From positions 98,762,397 through 98,826,396 of the forward strand of contig NC_080423.1 of the NCBI RefSeq assembly GCF_029873635.1: a stretch of DNA of 64,000 nt. Reading direction: 5' to 3'. Shown one piece after another: positions 34,713 to 47,174 of the stretch. Below the pieces are notes generated by a model, which was given only the letters and a program-made list of their open reading frames with translations, was not told where the DNA came from and ran no database searches. Every line of letters begins with the position of its first letter. Within the stretch, counting starts at the first letter, position 1. This DNA is from Malania oleifera (lineage: Eukaryota > Streptophyta > Magnoliopsida > Santalales > Ximeniaceae). Both the position numbers and the translations under genes were made by a program.

Positions 34713-34900
34713 AATGTAGGTGAAAAATTTTAGAGTTGTGTACTAGTGGATTTCCAACCTTCTTATGCTATTGGTGGCAACAAAAATTTAAAAGTGTCAT
34801 TTTTTTTTAATAAAAAAATTCTATAAACTTTAAAATTAAAATTAAAAGGAAATAAAATAGCAGAAGATCTTTGTTCCATTGCCTCTATACATGTGAATGC

Positions 34901-34957
<57 letters not shown>

Positions 34958-35857
34958 AATTAAAATTTTAATAATTTTTTATTGTTATAGTATTTGAGAT
35001 AGAGAAAAAAAGATGTACTATGAATGATGAATTCTTAATGTTTAATATGTATGTTCGTAAAAACTTTTTTAAGGACAGTTGGAACTTTGAAAATATTAAA
35101 GAAAAAAAATAAAGGAGTTTCTTTTGTTCATATTTAGCTATGAAAGAAAAATAAAAAGAAAATAAAATATATAATAAATCAATTAAAAAAAAATTAAATT
35201 CATATATTATTAACATATAATATTTCTTAAAATTTTAATTATATTAAAACAAAATTTTATTTTTAATATTGTTTACTATAGAGAGAAAATATAATAAAAA
35301 AATTATGTTTTTTTTTTATTTTTTATTTTGCTTTCTTTTTCTTTTCTCAAACAAATCTTTGATCCAAATAGTAGATTAGTAAATTATTAGCTAGGATGTA
35401 CATAAACTTCTTATATACCAAAAATTGAGACTAGCCATATGGTGATATTTAGGACTACAAACAAACCAAATTGCTCATGAGTAGCTTAGGAGATCAGTTT
35501 AATAAGATGTCGTTTGGGCTCGTTTATTATCTAAATGAATAAGTCCCAAGTTTAATTTTTAAGCGCGGTTTGTAAATGATCCAAGTGTGAGCAAGTCTTG
35601 CTCACCTCTTTTCAGCTCTATGAGCGGATTGATAACGAGCTCGAATGATTTTGTTTATTAGGCTTGTTAAAGAGTTCTCTCATGACCCAAAGTCACTACC
35701 ATTTTTTTTTTCAACCTCTGATACTATAATTTCACAATCTATAAACACATATATTCAACGGAATCATAAACAATAAATTCAGAATACAATACCAGAGATC
35801 TAGTGCTTTCATTTATATATAGAGTTCATTCTCCAAAATATTACAACAAACCCAGGT
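34713..35857. other. AT-rich spacer with (TA)n
   Basis: No gene. A pure (AT)n run of about 50 bp is at 34905-34954. From 35700 to 35857 the sequence looks like part of some other repeat, cut off where the Gypsy-2 LTR begins. Confidence 0.55.
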
Positions 35858-36523
35858 CCTGCCTTCGAGCCGCACAACCTAGTCGTGTGGGGGTAAGACA
35901 TGACACCAGTCAGTTATCTATCTAGGGTATTATTTCATGTACAATTATATAAGATGTTTTCCATGTATAGAAACTTAGTACGTTATACCATATTATGATA
36001 AGTTATGTTTGATTTAGAAATGATACAGATAGTTTTACCAGATATGAATTATGAATTGTTATATGTATATCACGAAAATACTCATGTTCTCTCACACTGA
36101 TATTAGTTTATTTCCCTTACTGAAAGATGTATCACCCTAACTATATAAACATTTCAAGAAACCCAGATAGAAGAGCGAATAGAGGTCCGCAGCGTTAGAG
36201 GTCGACTATCCTATCCTGTCAAAAGGGTAAGTCGTTATGCTAGGGTCTGATGGATTTTTGGGTTATGACCTTAGAACATTTTTTGGTCTTTTTGGTTGTG
36301 TATATGTATATGACAGGTTTGGTAGAACTCTGGTATTGTGTTGGTTGGATGACTTGATATGTATATGATTTTATGTTTTCCGCTACTTAGGTATCATAGT
36401 TGTATTTCAGGTTTATTCCTGGTATCTATGGGTTCAAGTTGATCATGCAAGTTATGTGTCTCATTACGTATGTTATTATTGGGAAAAAAATTATGATTAT
36501 GGAAAAATAGGCAGGTCGTTATA
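35858..36523 (+). mobile_element. Gypsy-2 5' LTR, truncated on the left
   Basis: Matches the last third of the Gypsy-1 LTR, from the CCTTCGAGCC(G/A)CACAACC segment to the end GCAGGTCGTTATA. The upstream two thirds, including palindromes and TATA box, are missing. A decayed primer-binding site (TGTATCGAAGCC, cf. TGGTATCAGAGCC) follows at about 36529. Confidence 0.75.
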
Positions 36524-36828
36524 GTTTTGTATCGAAGCCTAGGTTGTAAGGTTCTATAAACTCTAGAATACAGCAAAAACAATACTAAAGTATATGAAAA
36601 GGATTGAGATTTTGTTCTGCAGTTTAGAGGCCGGATTTATGTGGTGGTTTTTGTATCTTTCCTGGAGTGACGATTTCAAGAAAGTCATAGTAAATTATTT
36701 TCGGGTTGTGTTTCTAAAGTGTAGGACTGAATCTTGAATTAAGAAAATGATGTCAAGATAGGGGTTTTTGGTTAGATGCATAAATTATCAGAATAAGGTC
36801 CCTGAGTCATGTTTATTGTCTTTTCAGG

Positions 36829-38172
36829 ATGGACCTTGGAGGAGGTAGTGCCCATGCGAGTGGTAGTGAGGGTGCAGGGCCCTCAAGTGCAGGCGAGATT
36901 GATTCAGATGTAGTACTACGCAGCATAACTTAGTAGGTTATGACTGAAATCGCTAGGAGCTCCAGAGAAAAGGGAGACTCACCCGCAGGCCATGAGTGCA
37001 CGATAGAGAAATTTACTAAGATGAATCCTCCAGCATTTTCAGAAGGTGTTGATCCTGTAGTCGCCGAAAATTGGATGCAAGAGATTGAAAAGGTGTTGGC
37101 AGTATTGCAGTGTACGGAGGAGCAAAGGATCCTCTTCGCCATCTATAAACTAACAAGGGAGGCTGAGAGGTGGTGGACTGTTGTGAAATTCCTAAGGCAG
37201 CAAAGGACGATGCTGATGGCTATGACATAAGATCGATTTAAAGAATTATTCTTTGATAGATATTTTCCAACCACTATTAGAGAGGCCAAGGTGGAAGAGT
37301 TCCTAAATCTGAAGTAGGGACAGCAATCAACCTAGCAATATACGGTGAGATTCATAGAGTTGTCCCGTTTTGCCCCGTATATTATTCCTGATGAAATAAA
37401 GAAGGCAAGATAGTTTGAAAGAGGATTGAGGTGTGGAATATACAAGTAGGTAGTAGTGTTGAAGATACATGATTTTTCTAAGTTGGTCAACAAAGCAGCA
37501 TTGGCTGAGACTAGTGAGCGGATGGATGCAGAGGAGTAGGGACAAAAGAAGAGATTTATGCCTTCAGGCTTCCAGCAGCGATCTAGGCAGGGTTAGTGGA
37601 GGAGAGGAAACTATGGCAGGGGACAGAGGCAGGAGACTGGAGTTCGTGAGTTTTAGGAAGTGTAGAATTTCCCTATCTGTCAGACTTGTGGAAAGAGACA
37701 CTTAGGAGAGTGTCGAGTGGGGAGAGTCGTCTGCTATCGCTGTAGTGGGCAGGGACACCTAGTATGAGATTGCCCTACACCAGCTAGTACCGCTTCTGCT
37801 ACCAGACCTTAGTAGGGAGGCTATTAGGCGGCCCATGGAGGCCAGCAAAGGAATGTAGCTCTGGCGAGGGTCTACGCTTTGATGCCCGGAGATGCTGAGA
37901 CCACAGGCGGCGTCGTGACAAGTACTTTAATGTTTTATCATCATATCAAGTTATTATTTTATTTGATTCAGGTTCCACCCACTCCTTTGTGTCTACGACC
38001 TATATTAAATTATTTGAAAACGAGACTAGTTACTAGATGTAAAGTTATTGGTTACTACTCTAACTGGGTCAGTGGTGCAGTGTTGTAGAGTGCTCAAGGG
38101 TTATCCAGTAGAAATTTAGGGGAGGGTGTTATCGGCTGATTTGATTGTACTAGATATGTAAGGATTCGATAT
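36829..38172 (+). pseudogene. Gypsy-2 gag and protease start
   Basis: Begins MDLGGGSAHASGSEG, close to Gypsy-1 gag (50555). It contains TIEKFTKMNPPAFSEGVD, the capsid core FFDRYFPTTIREAKVEEFL, a CCHC-type zinc knuckle (CYRC near 37732, its last part with a stop) and the protease motif LFDSGSTHSFVS near 37965. More than ten stops, nearly all where the family has Gln or Trp (CAG or TGG to TAG/TGA), destroy the frame. It stops at GFDI, where Copia-A is inserted; the continuation is at 58422. Confidence 0.8.
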
Positions 38173-40362
38173 TTTCCAATCCGGTTTTGATAATGGAAAA
38201 TCACTTGGTATTTGATCTGTACATTGAGATTATAAACAGAAAATATGTAGCATGCACGTAAGGATAACAAGTCATGAAAGTCATGAAGAGTAAAGCTTAC
38301 ACAACTTGGCAAGATCCATTGAACTCAAAGAGTACAAGAATGAAGATGCAAGCCCCAAGTTCAAGAGCATCGTGGGAATTGGTACTTAGAACTCATGTAT
38401 TTACATTTTCATATGATTTAATTTGGGGCTCAACATATGGCCTAGAATGACTTTAGGACTCATGCATTTCATGAACATCATTAGGGGACTTTCATGGACT
38501 TAGAAATACTTTTAAAACCCTGGAAAGTATTCTTATAAAAGACCCAAGAAAGAATAGCAAACTAGATTTTTAAACTAGAAAAGAAAAATTCAGAAAATAG
38601 GGACTTCAGTAATCTGAAGTTAACCCCAGTCTCCTGAAGAATTTCCTCAGGAGACTGAAGATTAAGTTCAGTCACCTGAAGAATTAATGGTGAAACACAA
38701 AACCTAACCAAAGCACTTCGGTCGCTTGAACATGGCACTTTAGGAGCCTGAACCCAACTTCAGTCGCCTGACCCTGTATCCAGGTTGATTTTTTGAAGCT
38801 CTAAGGAACTTTAGTCGCCTGGGCACTTAACCTTAGTTACCTAAACTTGCAGGAAAACTTAAAATTTTAATTTTTATTTAGAGAACTCGCGCGATATTTT
38901 TTTAATCCAACGATCAAGATTGATTCTAAGGGTAAGACACCTATATATTGAACATCTAAACCCTAGTGCAGTAGCTTAGATCAACGAAAAGAGAAGAGAA
39001 CATCTTTTGAAAGAGAATTGAGAGCTTTGAACATATTGCTATATGATTACCTGCACTCTAGCACATACTCATCAAGATTGGGCAAGTCAACTCAGAAAAT
39101 CTAAGGGGATTCATTTACACATCTTGATTTCAACTTAATATTGAGGTTTGGTTAATCAATTTAGTGTTTTTCAAGAGTTTTTCATATCATCATTTGTTAT
39201 TGAATACCATTAGAGAAGATTGATATTAAAATTTTCATATACATAGAGTGTTTTTGACAAGTTCATTACTTGAAAAAGTTTTTCTTTTACCATTTATATA
39301 TATATTTTTTAAAGAACTTCTCATTTCAAAATCTCTTGTTGAAATAAGCTGAGTGACAGATAGTGAGTATACTTTCATATAGATTATTTAGATAATCTCA
39401 CTACTTGATAAAGGGCTTCATCATTTGTTAAATAGATTTGAATCAAGTGTGTGATCAGTTAAAGGATATATATTTTAGATTTATTAAAACACTTGATTAA
39501 ATATCCTTTGTGTTCATAAATATATATTTTATTTAGGGATATTTTTTGAAAGATATAACATTAGGTTTTTGATCTTTGGAATACATATCGTATACATATA
39601 TTTGTATATTACAAAGATCATTGTGTGATTGAATATTTGAAAGAAAGCTGTTGAGTCTGATTGATCTAATATACAAAACAACGTTTTTGAATAAGTTCAC
39701 ATAAGCTCTATTTGTACATTTTTCTCAAAGTGAACTAGAACCCTAACATTCTCCAAAGCATTTTAAATATATCATTACTTGGGAGATTAGATAAAAGGGA
39801 AATTGATTGAAGCATTTCATTCATAAAACGATTGTATCATTTCATTCATACTGAACTTCAAGTTTCATCATATGATTATGTATTAGAAATTTCAATTGTA
39901 CTCACAAGCTTTGTTGGAAGCAACTTTGAGTGTTTTACAGATTTCATTGTATTCACGATTTAGGTTGTGAACCGGGTTTGAGGAGAGAGTTGTATCTCTT
40001 GTAAGCAGCAGATTAGGAGGAAGTTATACCTCTTGTAAGCAGTGGATTGTAAGAAAATCTTCGTCCCAATTTAAGGAGCAGGGATTATAGTGGAATCCTT
40101 GAGTGAGTTGCTCAAGGCGATGACGTAGGCCGGGTTGGCTGAGCCTCGTAAAAACTGTGTTTGCATTCTCTTTTCCCTTATCTTTTTAATTTCCGCAACA
40201 TACTTCATTATTTATATTGCATGTATGTATGTTGAATAACCTCACATGAATTTGATAAGTAGTTTGTTAAAATTTAGAAAGAGGAACTAAGAGGTAAAAG
40301 AGTTTCAAAGAATTTTTAAATACCTAATTCACCCCCCTCTTGGGATTATACCTAAATCAACA
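38173..40362 (+). mobile_element. Copia-A 5' LTR
   Basis: 2190 bp, ending GGGATTATACCTAAATCAACA just before the primer-binding site. The outer end lacks the first 10 or so bases seen in the 3' LTR (TGTTGACTCTACG). The target duplication is GATAT (38168-38172) against AATAT (58422-58426), one mismatch. The LTR contains a palindrome cluster (38617-38855) and a TATA box (CCTATATATTG, about 38940). Confidence 0.85.
38617..38855. promoter_or_regulatory. Cluster of CAGTCxCCTGAA palindromes
   Basis: About nine sites (TTCAGTCACCTGAAG, TTCAGTCGCCTGA, CGGTCGCTTGAAC and so on). One pair, AGTCTCCTGAAGAATTTCCTCAGGAGACT, is itself a long inverted repeat (about 38630-38658). The TATA box follows about 90 bp downstream. 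Confidence 0.65.
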
Positions 40363-40364
40363 TT

Positions 40365-40376
40365 TGGTATTAGAGC
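40365..40376 (+). other. Primer-binding site of Copia-A
   Basis: TGGTATTAGAGC, one mismatch from the complement of plant initiator tRNA-Met 3' end, 2 bp after the LTR. Confidence 0.85.
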
Positions 40377-40417
40377 GGGTTTACATAGACTTAATAGTTT
40401 ATTTGTAAAAATATCAC

Positions 40418-42093
40418 ATGACACATATCGGTGTAACTCCATTCGGTGAAGGACACTCATCTACTAGACCATTAATTTTCTGTGGTGTAAATTACACCTA
40501 TTGGAAATGTAAGATGAGTATATACCTGCTAAATGTAGATTGGAAGGTATGGAAAATAGTGACTAAGGGTAATTATGTTCCCATAAAAATTATTGATAAG
40601 GTAAATGTACCTAAAACTGAAGGTGAATATACTGAAGAGGATTGGAAATTAGTGCCAATAAATACTACTGCGATGAACTTGTTTTTTTGTGCATTAGATG
40701 TAAATGAATTTAATAGGGTAATGACATATAACTCGGCTAAAGAAATTTGGAAAAAATTAGAAGTTACATACAAAGACACTAAAGAAGTAAAAGATAGTGG
40801 AATAGACATGCTCACGAGTAAATAAAAAACATTTAAGATGACTGTTGATGAATAAGTTCAATCCATGCACACTAGTTCACATACATCACAAATTCTTTAA
40901 ATACACTTGGAAAGACTTACCCTACTTATGAGTTGATCAGGAAAATACTCAGGGGACTACCTCCAGCGTGGGAAACAAAAGCTACAATAATAGTAGAAGG
41001 GAGAAATTTCAAGGATATGTCGGTGAATGAACTCATTGGATCGCTCATCACCTATGAGATGACAATAAATGAGAGAAAGAATGAGCAAAGCAATGCAAAG
41101 AAAGCTACAACACTTAAGGCATCGTCAAACAACTCCAGTGAGGAAAGTGATTCAGAATCAGATGACGACATGACCTTGCTAACAAAGAAGTTCAGGAAGT
41201 TCTTAAAAAAGAATAAGAAATTTAACAGAAAATTTCGAAACTTAAAATCAGAAAGAGGAGAGTCAATCATGAAGAAAAAGAAGGAAGATCCTCCAATGTG
41301 CTACAACTTCCGAGAGGTTGGACACATCAAGCATGAGTGTCCCAAACTAGCGAAAGCCTCAAAGAAAAAGAAGAAGGCACTGAAAGTCGGTTGGGATACA
41401 CATAGCACTAGCTGTTCAGAATCTGAATCCAGTGACGACAAGATTGCCAATCTATGTCTAATGGCACATGATGACCTTGAGGTACAATCATCATTCTCAT
41501 CATCTTCGTATTATTCTAGTGAGTCTGAAAATGAAAATGACATGATTTCATATGATGAACTGAAACAAGAATACTTGTACTCCATTAAAATGCTTGAGAA
41601 GAAAACTAAAAAAATCAATGATTTGAAAAGTAAAGTCAAAGAACTTTCAAGTTTAGTTGAATTCCAAAATGAATCTCATGCATCTCTCATGAATGACAGA
41701 GAATTGAAAATTGAGGAGTTAGAAAAGAATTTGAAAGACAAAGCTAAAATTATTTGTAAATTTACTGAAAGACAAAATAATTTTGAAAAACTCCTAGGAG
41801 CTCAAAGAAATTCCCTAGAAAAGGAAGGACTTAGTTTTAATGGGAAGGAAAATCTAAAGAAAAGACATCTTTACATGGGATATTTTGTAAAAGAGTCAAA
41901 ATCACATGTTCCAACTAAAGACTATCATAAACATTTTACATGCTTTAAATGTAAGAGGTTGGGTCACCTAAAATTTGACTGTCCTTTCAAAAATAAAGAT
42001 ATCAAAATTAAGAAAGTATGGAGAGTCAAAGGTGAACATAGTACTAACCCCCCTAGACCCAAGAAAATCTGGGTTCCAAAACTAGTTGTCTAA
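40418..42093 (+). pseudogene. Copia-A gag
   Basis: Frames 40418-40825 and 40933-42093, broken between by stops. The first carries the UBN2-type gag signature (NSAKEIWKKLEVTYKDTK). The second has a Ser/acidic stretch, a first zinc knuckle with its second Cys replaced by Phe (CYNFREVGHIKHEC), a 150-residue charged coiled-coil-like part, and a second intact knuckle (CFKCKRLGHLKFDC). It ends RPKKIWVPKLVV. In the family gag forms the particle that packages the RNA. Confidence 0.85.
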
Positions 42094-42129
42094 TTGTGTC
42101 TTGCAGATATACTTAAGATCATCCTTCTC

Positions 42130-43541
42130 AAAAGATAGATGGTATATGGATAACTGATGTTCATGTCACATAACCGGAGATAAAGTGAAGTTCACATCCA
42201 TCACACCCAAGGATGAAGGATTTGTCACTTTTGGAGATAATGCTAAGGGAAGGATCACAGGTGTAGGTAAAGTTGGTAATGATTCATCACTAATTATAGA
42301 TGATGTTTTACTGGTTGATGGTTTAAAGCACAACTTATTGAGTATAAGCCAACTGTGTGATAAAGGTTACAAAGTGTCCTTTGAACATGACAAGTGCATT
42401 GTTGAACACAAAACTGATAATAAGATATTGTTCACTACTGAGCGTCATGAAAACATATATACCACTAGCTTTGATAACTTAACCTCACAGAGTGTGACAT
42501 GCTTCTCTGTTATGAATGAAATTAGTTGGATTTGGCATAAGAGACTAGGACACGCAAACATGAACTTAATATCTAAACTAGTTAAGGGAGACTTAGTTAA
42601 GGGACCACCTAAGACAAAATTCGTCAAAGATAAAATATATTAGGCTTGTCAACTAGGAAAACAAGCAAGAACGAGCTTCAAGAAGAAGAAAGAAATCTCC
42701 ACTACTTGGCCACTTCGAATGCTACACTTAGACTTGTTTGGTCCAAACCCAATTCAGATTTTAGGAGGAAAATCGTACACATTCATCATAGTTGATGACT
42801 TTTCAAGATATACATGGGTACTATTCTTAGGTCACAAAGATGAAGTGTGTGAACAATTCATAAACCTGTGCAAGAAAATTCAAAATGAAAATTCAAAGTG
42901 ATAGGGGTAGAGAATTTAAAAATCAAGGCATGGAAGACTACTGTAATTCATTAGGAATTGCTCATAATTTTTCAGTTCCTAAAACTCCACAACAAAATGG
43001 TATAATTGAAAGGAAGAATAGGTCTATACAAGAAATTGCCAAAACTATGATTAACGAACATAAATTACCTAAGTATTTCTGGGTTGAGGCAGTGAATACC
43101 GCCTGCTATGTTTTAAATAGAGTTTTGATTAGATCATTACTTAATAAGACTCCGTATGAATTATGGAATGGCCATAGACTAAACATATCATATTTTCATG
43201 TCTTTGGCTGTAAATACTTTGTGCTTAGAGACAATGAACATTTAGGAAAATTTGATGTGAAATTAGATGAAGGTATCTTCCTAAGGTATGCCTTAGATAG
43301 TAAAGCCTATAGAGTTTATAACAAACGAACATTGACGGTTATAGAATCTATTCATGTAGTGTTTGATGAGTCAAATCCCCTCTCCAAAAGAACTGATGAA
43401 GATGAAGTTGAGATAAATAATGAGCCTGAGAAACTATCCATTGAGAATGATTCAGAAAAGAAAAATGAAATTAAGGAACTAGACATTGAAATTAATCAAA
43501 TTGAAAATGAGGTTAATGAACCACCTAGAGAATGGAAGTAG
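42130..43541 (+). pseudogene. Copia-A protease end and integrase
   Basis: The protease active site near 42150 reads [11 protein letters not shown], where the family has DSGCSxHMTGD: the Gly codon is TGA. Integrase follows: HHCC zinc region (WHKRLGHANMNLISKL ... ACQLGKQ), first Asp in LDLFGP, second in SDRGREF, Glu in GIIERKNR, so all three DDE residues are present. A stop (DKIY*ACQ) and a frame shift near 42890 interrupt it. The Copia tail (ELWNGHRLNISYFHVFG) is intact. Confidence 0.85.
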
Positions 43542-43616
43542 ATAAAGAATCATCCTATTGATCAAATAATAGGTGAACCATTACGTGGAGTAGCCACCCG
43601 ATCCTCACTTAGGAAT

Positions 43617-44577
43617 ATGATGAGTCATTTTACTTTTCTATATCAAGAAGAACCTAAGAATGTGAGTGGAGCAATTGAGAATGAATTGTGGGTGTTGTCC
43701 ATGCAAGAAGAGTTAAATCAATTTGAGAGAAACAAAGTATGGACATTAGTTCCTAAACCTGTGGATAAGACAATTATTGGAACAAAATGGATATATAAGA
43801 ACAAGAAAGATGAACATGGGATAAATTTAGAAATAAGGCTACACTAGTAGCTCAGGGATATAACCAGGAAGAAGGTATAGATTTTGAAGAAACCTTTGCA
43901 CTTGTAGTTAGAATGGAAGCCATTCGAATGCTTTTAGGATATGCAGCTTTTAAGGATTTCAAGCTATATCAAATGGACATCAAAAACACATTTTTAAATG
44001 GCTACATAAGTGAAAAAGTGTATGTAGAACAACCCCCAAGTTTTGAAAACCATAAGAATCACGTTTATAGACTGACAAAAGCCTTGTACAATTTAAAGTA
44101 AGCTCCTAGAGTTTGGTATGAAAGGCTAAGCGGATTTCTACTAGAGAATGAATTTATAAGAGGAAAGATAGATAGAACTCTGTTTATAAAGACTAAGAAA
44201 AATGACATTCTCCTAGTTCAAGTATATGTAGATGACATCATATTTGGAGTTACAAATAATGAATTGTGTAATGAATTTGCTAATACCATGCAAAGTGAAT
44301 TTGAGATGAGCATGATGGGTGAACTAAATTTATTTCTAGGACTTCAGATCAAACAAGAAAAACATGGAAATTTTATAAATCAATCAAAATACATTAGAGA
44401 CTTACTCAAAAATTTTAATATGGAAGATGAAAAAAATACTAAGTACACCTATGAGCGCTTCATTGAAATTAGACAAAGATGAACAAGGTATACCAGTAGA
44501 TGTCAAGCTTTATCGTGGAATGATTGGTAGCTTATTATATCTAACTGCCAGTAGACCTGGTATAATGTTTAGCATAT
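43617..44577 (+). pseudogene. Copia-A reverse transcriptase
   Basis: Frames 43617-43847, 43913-44101 and 44264-44482 make up the [44 protein letters not shown] (catalytic YVDD, about 44225) and MGELNLFLGLQIKQ. Frame shifts at about 43850 and 44480 and a stop at 44098-44100 break it. The frame then continues (PVDVKLYRGMIGSLLYLTAS) until the reverse solo LTR at 44578. Confidence 0.85.
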
Positions 44578-46567
44578 TGTTGATTAAGGTGTAATCCCAA
44601 GAGGGGGGGTGAATTGGATATTAAAAAAATTTAAGCCACTTAATTTTCTTTCACACACTTCTTATAAGTTTACCAACTATTTGTAGTTGCTCAATTACGT
44701 GTGAGTGTGGCAATCCTATCTATGTATGCAATATACTTGATTTTAAATATAATGCGAAAAAGAAAGAGTAAAAGGAAGAGAGAAGACAAACGCGATTTTA
44801 CGAGGTTCAGCCAACCCGGCCTACGTTCTCGCCTTAAGCAACCACTCAAGGATTCACTAAAAACCCTGCTCCTTAAAGTGGGACGGAGCTTCCCGTACAA
44901 ACCGTTGCTTACAAGAGGTACAACTTCCTCCTACTCCGCTGCTTACAAGAGATACAACTCTCTCCTCACACACCGGTTCACACACCGAACCATGTATACA
45001 ATAGAATCTGTAAAATAATACTCAAAACAATGCTTCTAATAAAAGCTTGTGAGTACAATTCAAATTCCTAACACATTAACATATGATATAACTTGAAGCT
45101 CGTGAATGTATGAAAACGATACAATCGTTTTATGAATGATTATGCATCATCACACAAATCCCGATTTATTCAAAACTCCCAAGTTAAAATATATTTGAAA
45201 TGCCTCGGAGTTAACTAGGGTTCTTGGTTCACTTTTGTAAAGATGCAAAAGTATGTTTGAAGTGAACTCGTTAACAAAATCTTTGTCTTGAAAACAAGCT
45301 TAATCAAAATCACAAAGCTTTATTTCATGTATTCTATCACAAACTGAGAATATTAATGTTCAGAAAATATCCCTCAATTTAGAAATATAGTTATAAGTAC
45401 CAAGGATATTTAATCAAGCTTTAATATATCAAAATATAAATCCTTTGAAGAACACCCACTTGAATAAAAAATCAATCAACCACGTTAAATAAGTTTTCTC
45501 AAGTAATGATCTTCTCAAAAAATATATTTTATATGAATTGATACACTCAAGATCAAAACTTTTCAATACTTAGTCAAGAACAAGCAATGAGATGAGAATT
45601 TCTTAAGAATATAAACTTGAAAGATCAAACCTCAATACTAGATTTAAGTACAGTAGAGTAAGCAAGTTCCCTTGAGAATCTGAGTTGATTTGCTCAAGCT
45701 TGAAGATTAGAGATTGAGAAGTAAGCAATCGTATAGCACTAAGAGTAGATTTTCAACGTTCTTTCAACAAGGTGTGCTCTTTTCTTTCTTGTGTGTCTCA
45801 GCCTCGTTCTAGGGTTTAGACATTTAATATATATAGTGTATGACCCTTAGGATTGATCTCAGACATTGGATCAATCAGATAGCTCGCGTGTTTTCAATAA
45901 AAATATGATTTTTTAGGCTTTCCCACAAGTTCAGGCAACCGAACTGGGGTTCAGGCTCCTGAAGTGACAACTTCAGGCGCCTGAGGTTCTAGGGTCAGGC
46001 GACCGAAGCACCTCTGCCAAGTTCTGTCTTTCCCATTTAATTCTTCAGGCAACTACACTTAATCTTCAGGCTATCGAACTTATTCTTCAGGCTACTGAAG
46101 TAAAGTTCAGGCGACCGAACTCCCCTTTTTCTCAAAATTTCTTTTCTAAGTTAAAAATTTGCTTTGATTCTCTTCTTGGGTTTTTTATAAAACATATTTT
46201 TCAATGATTTGAAAACATTTCTAAGTTCATACAGGTTCCCTAATGATATACATAAAATGCATGAAACCTAAAATCACTCTAAGTTATATTTGAGCTTCAA
46301 AATAAATCATATGACAATATAAATACATAAGCTCTAAATACCCATTCCCAAGAGATTCTTGAACTTTGCCGCTTGTATCTTGATTCTTGTACTCTTTGAG
46401 TTCCATGGTACTTGCCAAGATGTGTAAGCTTTACTTGAAGGCTTCCATGACTCATTATCTTTTCGTGCATGCTTAATATAGTTCTTGTTCACAAACTCGA
46501 TGCACAGATCAAATACCAAGTGATTTGTCATTATCAAAACAGGATTAGACTCGTACAGTCAACAATA
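44578..46567 (-). mobile_element. Reverse solo Copia LTR inside Copia-A pol
   Basis: Starts (plus) TGTTGATTAAGGTGTAATCCC and ends CGTACAGTCAACA (46564) with three extra bases, then resumes Copia-A. The repeated CATAT (44573-44577 and 46568-46572) is the target duplication. Read on the minus strand it is a full SIRE-like LTR of nearly 2 kb with palindrome cluster (46125-45925) and TATA-like TATATATTAA (about 45835). Two LTR copies of opposite orientation relative to Copia-A prove a separate insertion. Confidence 0.85.
45925..46125. promoter_or_regulatory. Cluster of TTCAGGCGACCGAAC palindromes
   Basis: About nine sites such as CTTCAGGCGCCTGAGG, TTCAGGCTCCTGAAG, TCAGGCGACCGAAG and TTCAGGCTACTGAAG. 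On the minus strand they precede the TATA box by about 100 bp. Confidence 0.65.
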
Positions 46568-47174
46568 CATATGTTTATGTGCAAGATTTCAGGCGGCACA
46601 AAAATAGTCACATTTGTTAGTTGTCAAATGAATAGTTAGATACTTGATAGGAACCGTGGAAATTATGTTATGGTATCCTAAGTATACATCCTTTAAGATT
46701 ATCAGCTATTCAGATGCTGATTTTTCTGGTAACAAAGTGGATAGGAAGAGCACGAGTGGTACATGTCATTTCTTAGGATATTCATTACTCTCTTAGTTTT
46801 CCAAGAAGTAAAATTTAGTTGTTCTTTCCATAACCGAGGCAGAATACATAGCGGCAAGTAGTTGTTGTGCTCAAACGCTATACATGAAGCAACAACTGAA
46901 GGATTTTGGATTAAACTATGAAACAATTCCTATAAGATGCGACAATACGAGTGTAATAAACATCTCAAAGAATCCTATACTATAGTCACGAACTAAACAT
47001 ATAAAGATAAGACATCATTTTCTTCGTGACCATGTACAAAAAGGGGATGTGACACTTGAGTTTGTATGCACGAATGACCAATGGGCAGACTTATTCATGA
47101 AACCACTAGCGGAGGATAGGTTTATCCAAATTAGGTGTGAATTAGGTCTGATGCATAGTCAAGAGGTTGTCTAA
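46568..47174 (+). pseudogene. Copia-A RNase H and pol end
   Basis: Resumes the pol frame after the solo LTR. RNase H signatures: SYSDADFSGNKVDRKSTSGT (first Asp), LSITEAEYIAASSC (Glu), IRCDNTSVINISKNP (Asp), RTKHIKIRHHFLRDHV and LEFVCTNDQWADLFMKPL. Stops at two Trp/Gln-type positions (LLS*FSKK*) and one further on. The pol stop is at 47172-47174. Confidence 0.85.
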
